From contig CAVXOY010000010.1 of NCBI GenBank assembly GCA_963763495.1, positions 1 to 48,971 of the forward strand: DNA of 48,971 nucleotides, read 5' to 3'. The position numbers and the translations under genes are program-made. This DNA comes from DAOUEO01 sp963763495. Its GTDB lineage: Bacteria; Chloroflexota; Dehalococcoidia; DSTF01; JALHUB01. Each line of letters starts with the position of its first letter. Within the stretch, counting starts at the first letter, position 1. Shown here in pieces: positions 28,901-36,868 of this stretch. The notes beneath the pieces are model-generated. The model made no database searches. It saw nothing but the letters and a program-made list of their open reading frames with translations, and was not told where the DNA came from.

Positions 28901-28955
28901 GCACGATCATCGCGATCATTATCGAGTTCATGGGGATTCCGAAGAGGCTATCCAT
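25935..28955 (-). CDS. Large ABC transporter permease of the MacB/FtsX type
   Basis: 1006 residues, unbroken. Two FtsX-like halves: an N-terminal helix pair (about 9-35 and 50-70), a MacB-type periplasmic domain (about 75-310), and three helices with the FtsX signature ERKTEMGISRAIGTKRRHLIQMF. A central group of membrane segments (about 455-590) follows, then a second extracytoplasmic domain and a second FtsX signature VVERRQQIGMLRAIGYQRSTV near 920. It ends PIAEALRYE. Such duplicated permeases export lipids, lipoproteins or peptides, or act as mechanotransmission devices. The ATPase gene lies directly upstream (25-bp gap). Confidence 0.9.
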   Translation of the reverse strand: MDSLFGIPMNSIMIAMIVLLAISVATVGVTALRNRVMFLVGLRNIPRRLAQTVLIIIGLMLSTLIISAAFTTGDTVDYSITNMMYDALGHVDEIIEYETEREGNGVGQSDVTIPESTYVELRDALAGDPNIDGIAPVLIEGVPAVNEEEHLSAPGVHVMGIDPATMTGFPDIINLQGDVLDLNNLGDNAVYVNESAADELDVRPGDTVTIYFQNQPFRFTVADVVRDKAATGAIEMGTGEGMVGRLSALQEIFGRRGVFDFIVISNSGGVRDSVSLSDSVIDKIEQVIEDKNLNLSVAESKQEDLEMAELAGNSMMTFFLIMGLFSIAAGILLIIMIFVMLAAERKTEMGISRAIGTKRRHLIQMFLSEGMGYNMLSALVGVTLGVMVSLILTSILAAVFSEFGFSISPHVTLRSLIISYSLGIVLTFITVVFASWRVSNLNIVRAIRDLPEPEKKPRLRSFIVGIVIAIFGGLLMFLGIASAVQFPYVLGFSLLFFGLGIALRYLRVPERPLFTAIGLILLVFWLFGAGDRLPEWMTANRELSEGGVEMFFLSGIVMVAAATFVLVYNADLLLRLLTLAAGRAGRILPAVKTAIAYPMASKFRTGMTIAMISLVIFALTTMSTMNFNFERLFLSEKARGGWDVEVFENPNNPIGDLQQALAGSEVDTTQFTSLGTLEVANPSAAELRQDGQEDFAFYLVKGADMNFLADPGLAFTARATGYDDDESVWEALRTNPKLAIIDANALPQEFAFGGMDLFHLDGVNASTTEFEPIRVIVRDSATASEDEVQIIGILDFAASGSGPFSNFSGLITSPKLIQEVFGGPEYSVHFIRLANPSESESVAKGIESTLFTTGAQADSIKAQREDETAMFQNFLYLMQGFMGLGLVVGVAAVGVIAFRTVVERRQQIGMLRAIGYQRSTVALSFLMESSFVTLMGILSGVGLALMLSYFLVTGGELGGGEIEGFYVPWLQIILISAFAYFASLLMTFVPARQAASIPIAEALRYE

Positions 28956-28980
28956 GATGTCTCCGAGATAGTTCCCGTGG

Positions 28981-29718
28981 TTAGCAGGGCTCTTGCGTGT
29001 TCTGTTTCTGATCGACGATCAAGCCGTCGACCATGTAGACAATGCGGTGAGCGCGGGCGGCGATATTCGAGTCGTGAGTGACGAGAACGAAGGTTTGGTT
29101 GCGGCTTCGGTTGAGCTCGCAGATTAGGTCCATGATCTGCTGCGCATTGGTGCTGTCGAGGTCGCCTGTGGGCTCATCGCCCCAGACTATGGCCGGATCG
29201 TTCACTAGAGCCCGCGCAACCGTGACCCGTTGCCGCTGGCCGCCGGATAGCTCCGCCGGCCGGTGGCTGGCCCACTCCGTCAGGTGCACCTGCTCCAGCG
29301 CCTCCAGCGCCCGCTGCCGTGCCTCCTTCACCCTGGTGCCCGATACCAGCAGCGGCAGCTCCACGTTCTCGATAGCCGATAGGACGGGCAGCAGGTTGTA
29401 GAACTGGAAAACAAAGCCCATCCGGCGGGCACGGAACTCCGTCTTCTTGTTGTCGGAAAGACGGTTAATGTCAGACCCGTCGACTACTATCTGCCCCCCG
29501 TCAATCGTGTCCAGACCACTGAGGCAGTTGAGTAGCGTCGTCTTCCCGCAGCCGGAAGGCCCCATGATCGCGATTATCTCCCCACGGATCACCGATAGGT
29601 TGATCCCACGTAGCGCCTTGACGGCGACCCGCCCCGTGTCATAGGTCTTCACGACCTCGGTCGCCTGAACGATGAGACCATCTGATTGGGGCTGCTTTTC
29701 CGCTGGAGAAGCAGTCAT
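28981..29718 (-). CDS. ABC transporter ATP-binding protein (MacB/LolD type)
   Basis: About 245 residues. Walker A GPSGCGKTT, Q-loop FVFQFYNLLPVLSA, signature LSGGQRQRVTVARALV, Walker B IVWGDEPTGDLDS and the switch LVTHDSNIA are all present. ATG at 29718 chosen over an upstream in-frame start because GGGGAGG precedes it by about 5 bases. It pairs with the permease at 25935-28955, and a promoter is visible at 29798-29827. Confidence 0.93.
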   Translation of the reverse strand: MTASPAEKQPQSDGLIVQATEVVKTYDTGRVAVKALRGINLSVIRGEIIAIMGPSGCGKTTLLNCLSGLDTIDGGQIVVDGSDINRLSDNKKTEFRARRMGFVFQFYNLLPVLSAIENVELPLLVSGTRVKEARQRALEALEQVHLTEWASHRPAELSGGQRQRVTVARALVNDPAIVWGDEPTGDLDSTNAQQIMDLICELNRSRNQTFVLVTHDSNIAARAHRIVYMVDGLIVDQKQNTQEPC

Positions 29719-29797
29719 GATACCTCCCCTGGCTTCATATCTCAATCGTAGGGAGGGTCGCTTGGGTTAATGAAAACCCATACACCCTCCCCATAGA

Positions 29798-29827
29798 ATA
29801 ATAGAACCTCAACTGTGACCCGGTCAA
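29798..29827 (-). promoter_or_regulatory. Promoter with overlapping palindrome for the ABC exporter operon
   Basis: On the minus strand, TTGACC (29827-29822) and TATTAT (29803-29798) are 18 bp apart. The perfect palindrome TGACC-C-GGTCA (29816-29826) covers the -35, consistent with a repressor site. The 29719-29904 interval also holds a short GGGTT/AACCC hairpin at 29764-29779 and no gene. Confidence 0.6.
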
Positions 29828-29904
29828 ACGCGATAGCCTTCGCTGCCCCCTATAGTCTGTTAACTTTCAGTAAAATCTGCTGATGTCCCTGGTTTTCGCA
29901 TCTC

Positions 29905-32480
29905 TTACTGCGGTGTCCGCCAGCGCTGCAGCGCTTCTTGGATCATCTCGTACTCTCCCGGTAGGGCGTTCTCCCACTCACCGGGCATCAGAATGATGGG
30001 CGACGATTCCCGGCCGAACTTCATACGGTAGTAGACATAACCTATTGGGTAGTACCGTGAACCGCCGGCCTTAGTTGGGGCTAGCTGCTCTAGGCGTTTC
30101 ACAACATCACTGGGTATCTGACCCGGCGGAAAGGAATCACCGAGTAGCACCAGCGCCTCCGGCTCGGCCAGTTGCGCTGCCAGCGTCCACTCTCTCCTGG
30201 CGCGGTCGATGTCGCCTTGGGCGGCGTACCATTTGCCCAGGGCTGTCCGTGCCGGACCGAGATCGGGCTCCCGCTTCACGACGAAATCGAGGTGCTCGAA
30301 GGCAAGCCCATAGTCTCCTGCTGCCATGAGCATTTGCGCCAGTTCAATGCGGGCGTCCAAGTTGTCGGGATTGCCCAATACGAATAGGGTGCATCCCTTC
30401 CAGCAGCCCCGCCTCGTCCACTGCGGTCGTGCTGCCCGTACTTGCTCGCGCCAGCAGGCTTCCCAAAGAGCAACGGTTCAACGCCAGGGACGAGTTCTGG
30501 AGGATCTCGTCATAGTGCTCCCGACGGAACTCACTCCCCATCCAGAAGGTCGAGTCGGCAAGTGACGACATCTGTGTTACCGCCATCGCGTATGCCTTAA
30601 TCGCCTCTTCCGTCGACCCGACACGTTCGAGGATGTTACCTGCCGCGAGATGAACAGTCGCGTCCGCGCCGGCGAGTCTCTCCGCTGTCAGCGCTGCCGT
30701 GCGTGCCTCCTCATTTGTGCCTTGCAGTTCCAGCGAGCGGGCCAGGTTCGCGTAGCCGATGGCGCTGCGGGGGTCCAATTCCACCCCTCGTTGCAGGTGC
30801 TCTATCGACTGCTTGAGAAATGCCTCGGCCCCGTCCTTTTCAAAGGCTAGACCCTCAGTCAACCCAAGTTGTAGCTGATAGATCGCGAGGTTCGGGTCCA
30901 TGTCGACTGCCTCGCCTTGCTTCGAGGACAGCGTCGAACGTCGCGCCGTTGCGCAGCTTCGCTAGACCCTCTGAGTAGTGGTAGTGTGCCGCATCGATCC
31001 ATCCCCAACTGACGAATAGCCCCAGCATCGCTGCCGCCATCAATGCTCGGGGTAGGAGCGGCGCCGCTCTGGTCATGACGTTGGACTGAGGGGGCTGAGT
31101 ATCCTTGTTAGGGTCAGCGGCGGGCGCGGGCGTATCCTTGGTTGCAGCCACCTGTCGATGGTTCTGCACGGCGATGGCTAATACGGCTGCCAGCGCCACA
31201 AGTGGGGTCTTCCAGACGTTCGCTGCGTCTGCCAGGTTGTGTACGGCAAAACCGACCAACGCCCCCGTGCAGCCTATCACCATCAGCTTCTCTGGTCGCG
31301 AGCCGGACTCATAGCTCTTCCAAAGAAGCCAAACCAGTGCCCCTCCCAGGATGGCGAGGGCGGCTAGTCCCACTAGTCCTGTGTCCACACCAGCCTGAAT
31401 ATAGCCGTTGTGTGCGTGGATAGCGTAGATCGGGTTTTCGCCGCTGTACTCGGGGTAGAGCAGGCCGAAAGTTCCCGGCCCTGAGCCCAGCAACGGATAA
31501 TCACGGAAGATATCTATGCCGGCTTCGTAGACATCTTGCCGTGGCGAGAGTGACTGCCGGAAGAGCCACTGCGGTCGAGTTTGCCATTGCGTCATCAATG
31601 TGACGGCGGCGGCGACGATCACCAATGCTACAGCCAGCGCCCCCGCGAGCGTGAGGAGCGTGCGCCGTTCGCGAAGCCTCCGAGTGATGGTTGTTCGCCG
31701 CAGTAGCTCCCTTGGCCAAGTCTGTGTCGTGACGACGATGGCCGCGATCGTGATGGCAGTGCCCGTCAGACCGCCGATCCAGGCTCCTCGGGATAGCGTG
31801 AGGAAGATAGCCCACGCGGCGGCTAGGAGTGCCGCTCCCCAACCCAGACGCTCCCAATAGGATGGCGCGCGATAGATGGCGACGATATAGAAGGGGATTA
31901 TCAGGGTAAGCGTCATACCCAGGATATTGGGGTGGTCGCCGACCCCATGCACCTTCGGCACCGTAGGTGGTATCAAGTCGCCGAGATGAAAACTCCCCTT
32001 TGCCGAGCGGGCGAAGTTCAACCAGTCTGCGTAGTCTCCAGCGACGATCCACAGAGCCCAAGCAGACGCTGCGGCGCCGGCCAGCATAAGGGCATGCTGC
32101 AGCGACAGGGGACCCAAGAAGTGCACATCGCTCAGGGCATAGAAGACGATGATCGCCATCATCACCAGCAGCGTGCTCTCGAGGCTTACCCGCCAGTCGA
32201 TGGAGGCGGCGGTTGCTGCGAGGTAAGCGAGCAGGAGAAGGAACAGCGGCCAGTCGAGCCGCGACCCCCCCGGCAACCGTCGGCGGACCAGAAGATAACC
32301 GGCATAGATGACCGCGAGGGCGAAAGTCATCGCGTGAAGGGCGATGACCCGTGGGAATACCTGAAGGCCGCTCTGGGGCATACCGCTGCAGATGTAGTAT
32401 CCCAGCCACATTGCAGCCAAGACGATCCCGGTCCAGCGCAGCAGATGAGGTGAGACTATTGATCGGGTGTCCCGGTTCAT
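29905..32480 (-). CDS. O-antigen ligase/WzyC-type membrane protein fused to TPR domain (two frame shifts)
   Basis: About 858 codons. The first about 500 residues are a polytopic membrane protein with the Wzy_C/O-antigen-ligase region: GVGDHPNILGMTLTLIIPF, LTLSRGAWIGGL, DYPLLGSGPGTFGLLYPEYS and the periplasmic-loop His AIHAHNGYIQAGVDTGLVG. Frame shifts near 30905 and 30380 connect it to TPR-like repeats (AIYQLQLGLTEGLAFEKDGA, EHLQRGVELDPRSAIGYANL, then ELAQMLMAAGDYGLAFEHLD). It ends at IQEALQRWRTPQ. This architecture joins or transfers glycans on the outer face, and some relatives are protein O-glycosyltransferases. The target is unknown. Confidence 0.85.
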
Positions 32481-32703
32481 ACAGACCTCCCTGGAGCAGT
32501 GGCCACATTGTACTTAGTGCTGGGCGTTAGCGCCAATGTGCGGACCTGCCTATAGGGGAAGAGTGGTAGTGGTTGGGGTGCCTGGCTCGAAGAAGCGCCG
32601 GTCTATCGATGGGCAGAGACACTCCTCGGATTGTCTGCCATCCGGACGATAATGATCTGGTAGGGAAAGTCATGATCAGTTGCCTTCCCTGGCTTCGCTA
32701 TTG

Positions 32704-33857
32704 ATGATAATGAGACACTTCATCCGCTTGGTTCAGCCGGAGAGTGGGTTTGGCCTGCTCCCCGGCGCGCTGTTCCTGACCATGGCGGTCGTACTGGCTG
32801 CCATTGCCTTCGACTCGGCCATCTTTCTAGGCCGTGATGCGCACGGCTCGCTGGGAAGCCGAGGGAATGGCTATGGCCGCGGCTCGGGAGTTGCGTCAGA
32901 CAGCCGACCAGGATGCCGCACTGCGCGCCGCCAGGGATTGGGCCATCCGAAACGATGTCGATCCGTCCCGAATCGAGTGCTGCGAGTTTAGCGACCTACG
33001 CCCGTTGGCGGCCCCCGATGGCAACGTCGATACGGTGACGGCTGCGTCTCGTGCTACGCAGGACACGTTCTTCCTGCATCTCTTTGGAGCTCCCGAGACC
33101 GTTTCCGTCAAGCGCGCCGCGACCGCTCAGGTGGTTGGAGCTGAGGGAGGGCCGATCTGCCCTTGGGGGGTCATAGGTGATCCGTCGGATTTGACGCCTG
33201 GAGACGGGTCCTACTTTGGCATTGTTCCCGGTAGGGTTTATGCCATTGACCTCAGCGCCGCACCTGAAGGGCAAGGCGACTTTCTTCCCCTCGATCTGAC
33301 CGAGACAGGCGTTGCCGGCTATCAGGATATGATTGCTGACGGCTGTAGAGAGTCGGCGAGCCGGGGTTTGGTCGGCTGGAGACTTGAGCGGAGTGATATC
33401 AAGCGGGAGCGATGTCGTGCGTTCGACACTCCGAGCCCTCAACGATCACTACTTGTTCGAATCGGCAGATGGGTTTTCGGACTACCTGAACCTGAAATGG
33501 TGCGACATCGATTTCCAGCTCGACAACGAAAGAGGGGGCGTAGGCCATGCCGTCGGCTTCAGCCCCTATCTTCAACCACCATGGAGTGAGTGCGTTCGAG
33601 ACGCACCGGAAGGAGGGGCCGGACGCCTAGTGCTTGTTCCGGTCGTTAGCCGGCTCTCCGGCGACTCCGAAGGACGTGTCCAGATCATCGGGCTTGCTGC
33701 GATGTACATCGTGTCATGGGATAGGGGAGACTCATCAGTTGCCGGTACCGGCGAGGTCTACGGGATGTTCTTGGATCGCTCTCATGTAAACACCACCGAT
33801 CTGGTGGGTGAGGACGACAACCCTCTGGCGCCTTTGCGGATCGTTTTGATCCACTAG
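32704..33857 (+). CDS. TadE/TadG-like secreted protein (two frame shifts)
   Basis: About 384 codons. The N-terminus has the pilin-like layout of TadG: ESGFGLLPGALFLTMAVVLAAIAFDS, a single hydrophobic helix, then an Ala-rich helix (EAEGMAMAAARELRQ). After a shift near 32838 it reads DAALRAARDWAIRNDVDPSR, then VKRAATAQVVGAEGGPICPW and VAGYQDMIADGCRE. A second shift near 33350 gives STLRALNDHYLFESADGF and a C-terminal domain ending LAPLRIVLIH. The GYQDxIxxGC pattern and later domain are shared with TadG-like envelope proteins. Start is ATG 32704 or 32710. It is convergent with the archaellum-locus amidase. Confidence 0.75.
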
Positions 33858-33890
33858 TCCCGTTTTCGGGAACCTCAGGCTGGAGTGAAG

Positions 33891-34877
33891 TTAGCCGTCT
33901 CCCTGTTCGCGTGCAAACTGGTCAATTGCCTCGGCGATGCGGCGGGCCATCGCCTCCCTAGCTGCGTCGTCCTTCAGCACGGCGGCATCAGCATCGTTTG
34001 TGAGAAATAGGAGCTCCGTGAGGACGGCAGGCGTGTGTACCTCCCGGGTCACCAGAAACTGGCAGAACCCGTCTGACTGGTGCACCGTGGAGTCCTCCTG
34101 CGTCCCTCGACGCACTGCGTCGTAGCCGTAGTCTTTGAGGCCTTGCATGGCCGCATCAAGCAAGTACTGAGCCAGGCGGGAGCTTTGGGCGCCGAACTGG
34201 TGCTCGCCGCAATACCATATCTCCACGCCCGATTGACGGGGATTTGTCGATCCGTTGCTGTGCAGAGAAATGAAAATGTCCCCATCCACGGCTTTAGCGA
34301 GCTGCACTCGTGCCCAAAGGTCGGCGGTGATCAAGAGGCGGGTCAGCGGCCCATCTGCCGGCGGCCTGCCGAATCCCGCTCGAGTCACGTATACGTCGTA
34401 CCCCTTCTTTTCGAGGAAGCGCTGCAGGTGCTCGGCGATCGCAAGGTTGGATTCAGCCTCAGTAAGATCTACCTCTCCGCTGGCGGTGTGGTGGACTGCG
34501 CCCGGGTCGCCACGGCCGTGGCCGGGATCGAGTATGATCGTCATCCGGGATGGTAGGGGGGTCGGTTGGCGTTGCGGCAGCGATCTGTCTCCCTGCACTT
34601 GGCGGGCTTTCGTCGCTGGCAACGCCTCTTTCGGCACCGGCAGCACCTGTTGGTGGGGAGTATTGACTGCGGCCTTCTCCGGAGGTGAGGCAGCTTGGTC
34701 TCCTACCTGCGTTGACCCACTCACTGTGGTCGCTTCGCCGGCCTGCTCGGCGGGAGCCTGCTGGTCTGACGAGGTCTCTGCCGTGAAATGAGAATGGGCC
34801 GCGATGGCCGACGCCGTTATCAGGCTGACTAGTACGGCCAAGCCGCATCCAACGAGGACTTCCCCCCGGAGTTTCAC
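33891..34877 (-). CDS. N-acetylmuramoyl-L-alanine amidase (Amidase_3)
   Basis: 328 residues. An N-terminal signal anchor (VLVGCGLAVLVSLITASAIA) and a low-complexity linker (about 30-105) precede the zinc amidase domain. Its ligands are visible: His in IILDPGHGRGDPGA, Glu in DLTEAESNLAI, His in IFISLHSNGS, and the catalytic Glu in AVLTELLFLTNDADA. It cleaves the amide bond between MurNAc and L-Ala in peptidoglycan. GTG start at 34877 with GGGAGGGG upstream. It begins 47 bp after the small acidic gene that follows arlJ, on the same strand, so it is probably the last gene of the archaellum operon. Confidence 0.9.
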   Translation of the reverse strand: MKLRGEVLVGCGLAVLVSLITASAIAAHSHFTAETSSDQQAPAEQAGEATTVSGSTQVGDQAASPPEKAAVNTPHQQVLPVPKEALPATKARQVQGDRSLPQRQPTPLPSRMTIILDPGHGRGDPGAVHHTASGEVDLTEAESNLAIAEHLQRFLEKKGYDVYVTRAGFGRPPADGPLTRLLITADLWARVQLAKAVDGDIFISLHSNGSTNPRQSGVEIWYCGEHQFGAQSSRLAQYLLDAAMQGLKDYGYDAVRRGTQEDSTVHQSDGFCQFLVTREVHTPAVLTELLFLTNDADAAVLKDDAAREAMARRIAEAIDQFAREQGDG

Positions 34878-34924
34878 CGAAACCTATCCCCTCCCAGGGC
34901 CTGCAAATTGTCTAGTGCCCACAC

Positions 34925-35294
34925 CTACGAATCGGGCGTGCCCGTTCTCTGGCGCGACGGTACATTGAAGGCCGACGCCAGCACCCTAAGTTCCTCCAAC
35001 AGTTCGGTCGCTGGTACGTCTTCGATTTCACTGACCAGACCGGAATTGTCGACGAACTCTTCATCCACTGAAAGGAACACGTTAAGCAGGTCATCGGTCT
35101 GCTCTTCCGCCTGTTCCTCCTGATTCTCTACGGGAGTTCTCTTCCGTCCTTCTCCTCATCTAAAGTTTCTTCCGCGGCTGCAGCCTCATCCTCGGGGGGA
35201 GCTGCAGCATCTCCTCCGGAAACTCGTCCACTAAGTCCGCGTCGTCCTCCGTACGTTTTCTACCCCAGAACCTGAGCAAAGGCACTAACTTCAT
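34925..35294 (-). CDS. Small acidic protein downstream of arlJ (unknown; two frame shifts)
   Basis: About 122 residues. ATG at 35294 with a strong AAGGAGG 7 bases before it, 17 bp after the arlJ stop. It begins MKLVPLLRFWGRKRTEDDAD. Shifts near 35205 and 35130 connect APPEDEAAAAEETLDEEKDG to RTPVENQEEQAEEQTDDLLN, then VPATELLEELRVLASAFNVP and a stop at 34925. The basic/hydrophobic head followed by a long Glu/Asp-rich stretch and a short leucine-rich helical end suggest a soluble adaptor. I recognise no family. Position in the operon suggests a role with the archaellum motor. Confidence 0.65.
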
Positions 35295-35311
35295 GTCTGC
35301 CTCCTTGTTCG

Positions 35312-36868
35312 CTACATCGGGCTTGACACGCTGGCAAAGATGAACTGCACTAAAGCCGGGACAACCAGCATGGCAAAGCCGGTAAGAAAAGTCATCACCG
35401 CGCCGTAAAGGCATAGTTTATAAATATGGCCGCCGGCAGCCGCGTAGGGGGCAAACGTGTTGGTCGCCGTCAAAATCAGGATGACAACAATGACGAATGC
35501 CTTTACGAGGGCAATGTCAGGAGACGTGAATGCCAGACTCGTGTCGACGTTCGCTTCTGCCGCTATGCCCTCGCTGAGACCCTGTTGCTGCACCTCCACC
35601 AGCTTCTGACCGAAGATGATCAGCACCTCCGTCACGAACAGAAGGATCGCCAGCAGAACGACGTGAAGGGGGATCATGACAAAAGTGAAGGTAGATGAGA
35701 CCAGCTTTCGGCTCGACCGCAGCAGCGATATCTTCATGCTGTACGCGGACGCCAAAGAGCCGACCTGCTGCGCATCGCCGCCCAGGCGCAGCCCGTCCCA
35801 GAAGATACGCACTGAACGTGTGACCACCTCGCTACCGGACTCCGAGGCAAAGCGAGCCCAGGATAGGTCAGACCTGAGGCCGTTCTTCAGACGTACATGT
35901 AACCGCTTGACCTGGGGCTCCAGGGAGCCCAGCGAGCGTCGGTTCAGCCGTGTCAGCGCCTCACCGACGGTGCTGGACATCGCGGAAACCATGCTCCCCA
36001 AAGCCCGCAAGACACTCGCAATGTCGCGGTCTCTGCGGTCGATCTGGAGGTCCTCCCTATATGCCAGCACCCCCACGGGTAGCAGGAACACCGACATCGT
36101 GATGAAGGCCAGCGGCAGTCCGAATCCCAATAGCATGACGCCGGCGCTCGCGGCCAGTCCCACTGGGAGGGTGTATCGAGCAAGAAGGGCGGCAAAATGA
36201 CGTTCATGTGAATGCTCGGCGGACTTGCATGCCTTGATCTCCACCGGTGCCACGCTATAGACAAGCCAGGAACCGACGAATGTCGTGGCAATCACGATCA
36301 CAGCCAGACCCATAATGATGCCGGCGCCCATGCTGTAGATCATCATGGAGACAAATGTAATGACGACGATGAGAGCCGCAGAGACCATCAAAGCCACGTA
36401 GGCGTCCGTCCACCGCTGGAGCGTTTCCAGGTCGCGCTCGTACGTCTTGCCGTACATCACCAACTGCACTTCCATCTCGCGGGCGAGGAACTGTTCCTCT
36501 CCTTCGCCTGAGGAGAGAGAGCTTGCCAGACGGAGCAGCAGACTTCTAATGTTCTCGTCGGTAAGTGTCTCTGCCACCGCCTCACACGCCTGGGCGTAGT
36601 CATAGTTCAGACGTTGCGCCGCCCAATGAATGCGCCGAAAGAGCGCTGAAGTGCTGTATCCCAGGGCTGCCGTGTGCTCAAAGAGCTGGGCGCGCGAGAC
36701 GCCCGCCGTGGCTATCGCCGACATATAGGTCAGTTGTGTGATCAGATCAAACGCCAGCGGCTCCCGCCCAAAGAACTTGGACGGCTGTTCCACGCGCGCC
36801 CGTTCCGGGGCAGCGGTCTTAGAAAAGACCTTCGCGCTGAGCCTTGGCCAAAAGTTGATAGAGAGCAT
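35312..36868 (-). CDS. arlJ: Archaellum platform protein ArlJ (FlaJ)
   Basis: 518 residues, unbroken. This is the polytopic membrane platform on which ArlI turns. Two T2SSF-type domains: the first contains FDLITQLTYMSAIATAGVSR and YDYAQACEAVAETLTDENIR with EEQFLAREMEVQ; the second has IASVLRALGSMVSAMSSTVG and WDGLRLGGDAQQVGSLASAY. About seven to eight transmembrane helices flank them (about 150-205, 225-265, 380-410, 440-465, 475-505). The length and double T2SSF layout with a large cytoplasmic loop match ArlJ rather than PilC or TadC. The ATG at 36868 overlaps the arlI end by 50 bp. Confidence 0.9.
   Translation of the reverse strand: MLSINFWPRLSAKVFSKTAAPERARVEQPSKFFGREPLAFDLITQLTYMSAIATAGVSRAQLFEHTAALGYSTSALFRRIHWAAQRLNYDYAQACEAVAETLTDENIRSLLLRLASSLSSGEGEEQFLAREMEVQLVMYGKTYERDLETLQRWTDAYVALMVSAALIVVITFVSMMIYSMGAGIIMGLAVIVIATTFVGSWLVYSVAPVEIKACKSAEHSHERHFAALLARYTLPVGLAASAGVMLLGFGLPLAFITMSVFLLPVGVLAYREDLQIDRRDRDIASVLRALGSMVSAMSSTVGEALTRLNRRSLGSLEPQVKRLHVRLKNGLRSDLSWARFASESGSEVVTRSVRIFWDGLRLGGDAQQVGSLASAYSMKISLLRSSRKLVSSTFTFVMIPLHVVLLAILLFVTEVLIIFGQKLVEVQQQGLSEGIAAEANVDTSLAFTSPDIALVKAFVIVVILILTATNTFAPYAAAGGHIYKLCLYGAVMTFLTGFAMLVVPALVQFIFASVSSPM

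Noticed and set aside
25935..29718. MacAB macrolide exporter
   Set aside because: No MacA adaptor is present and the permease is a double-length FtsX type, so a drug-specific name is not justified.
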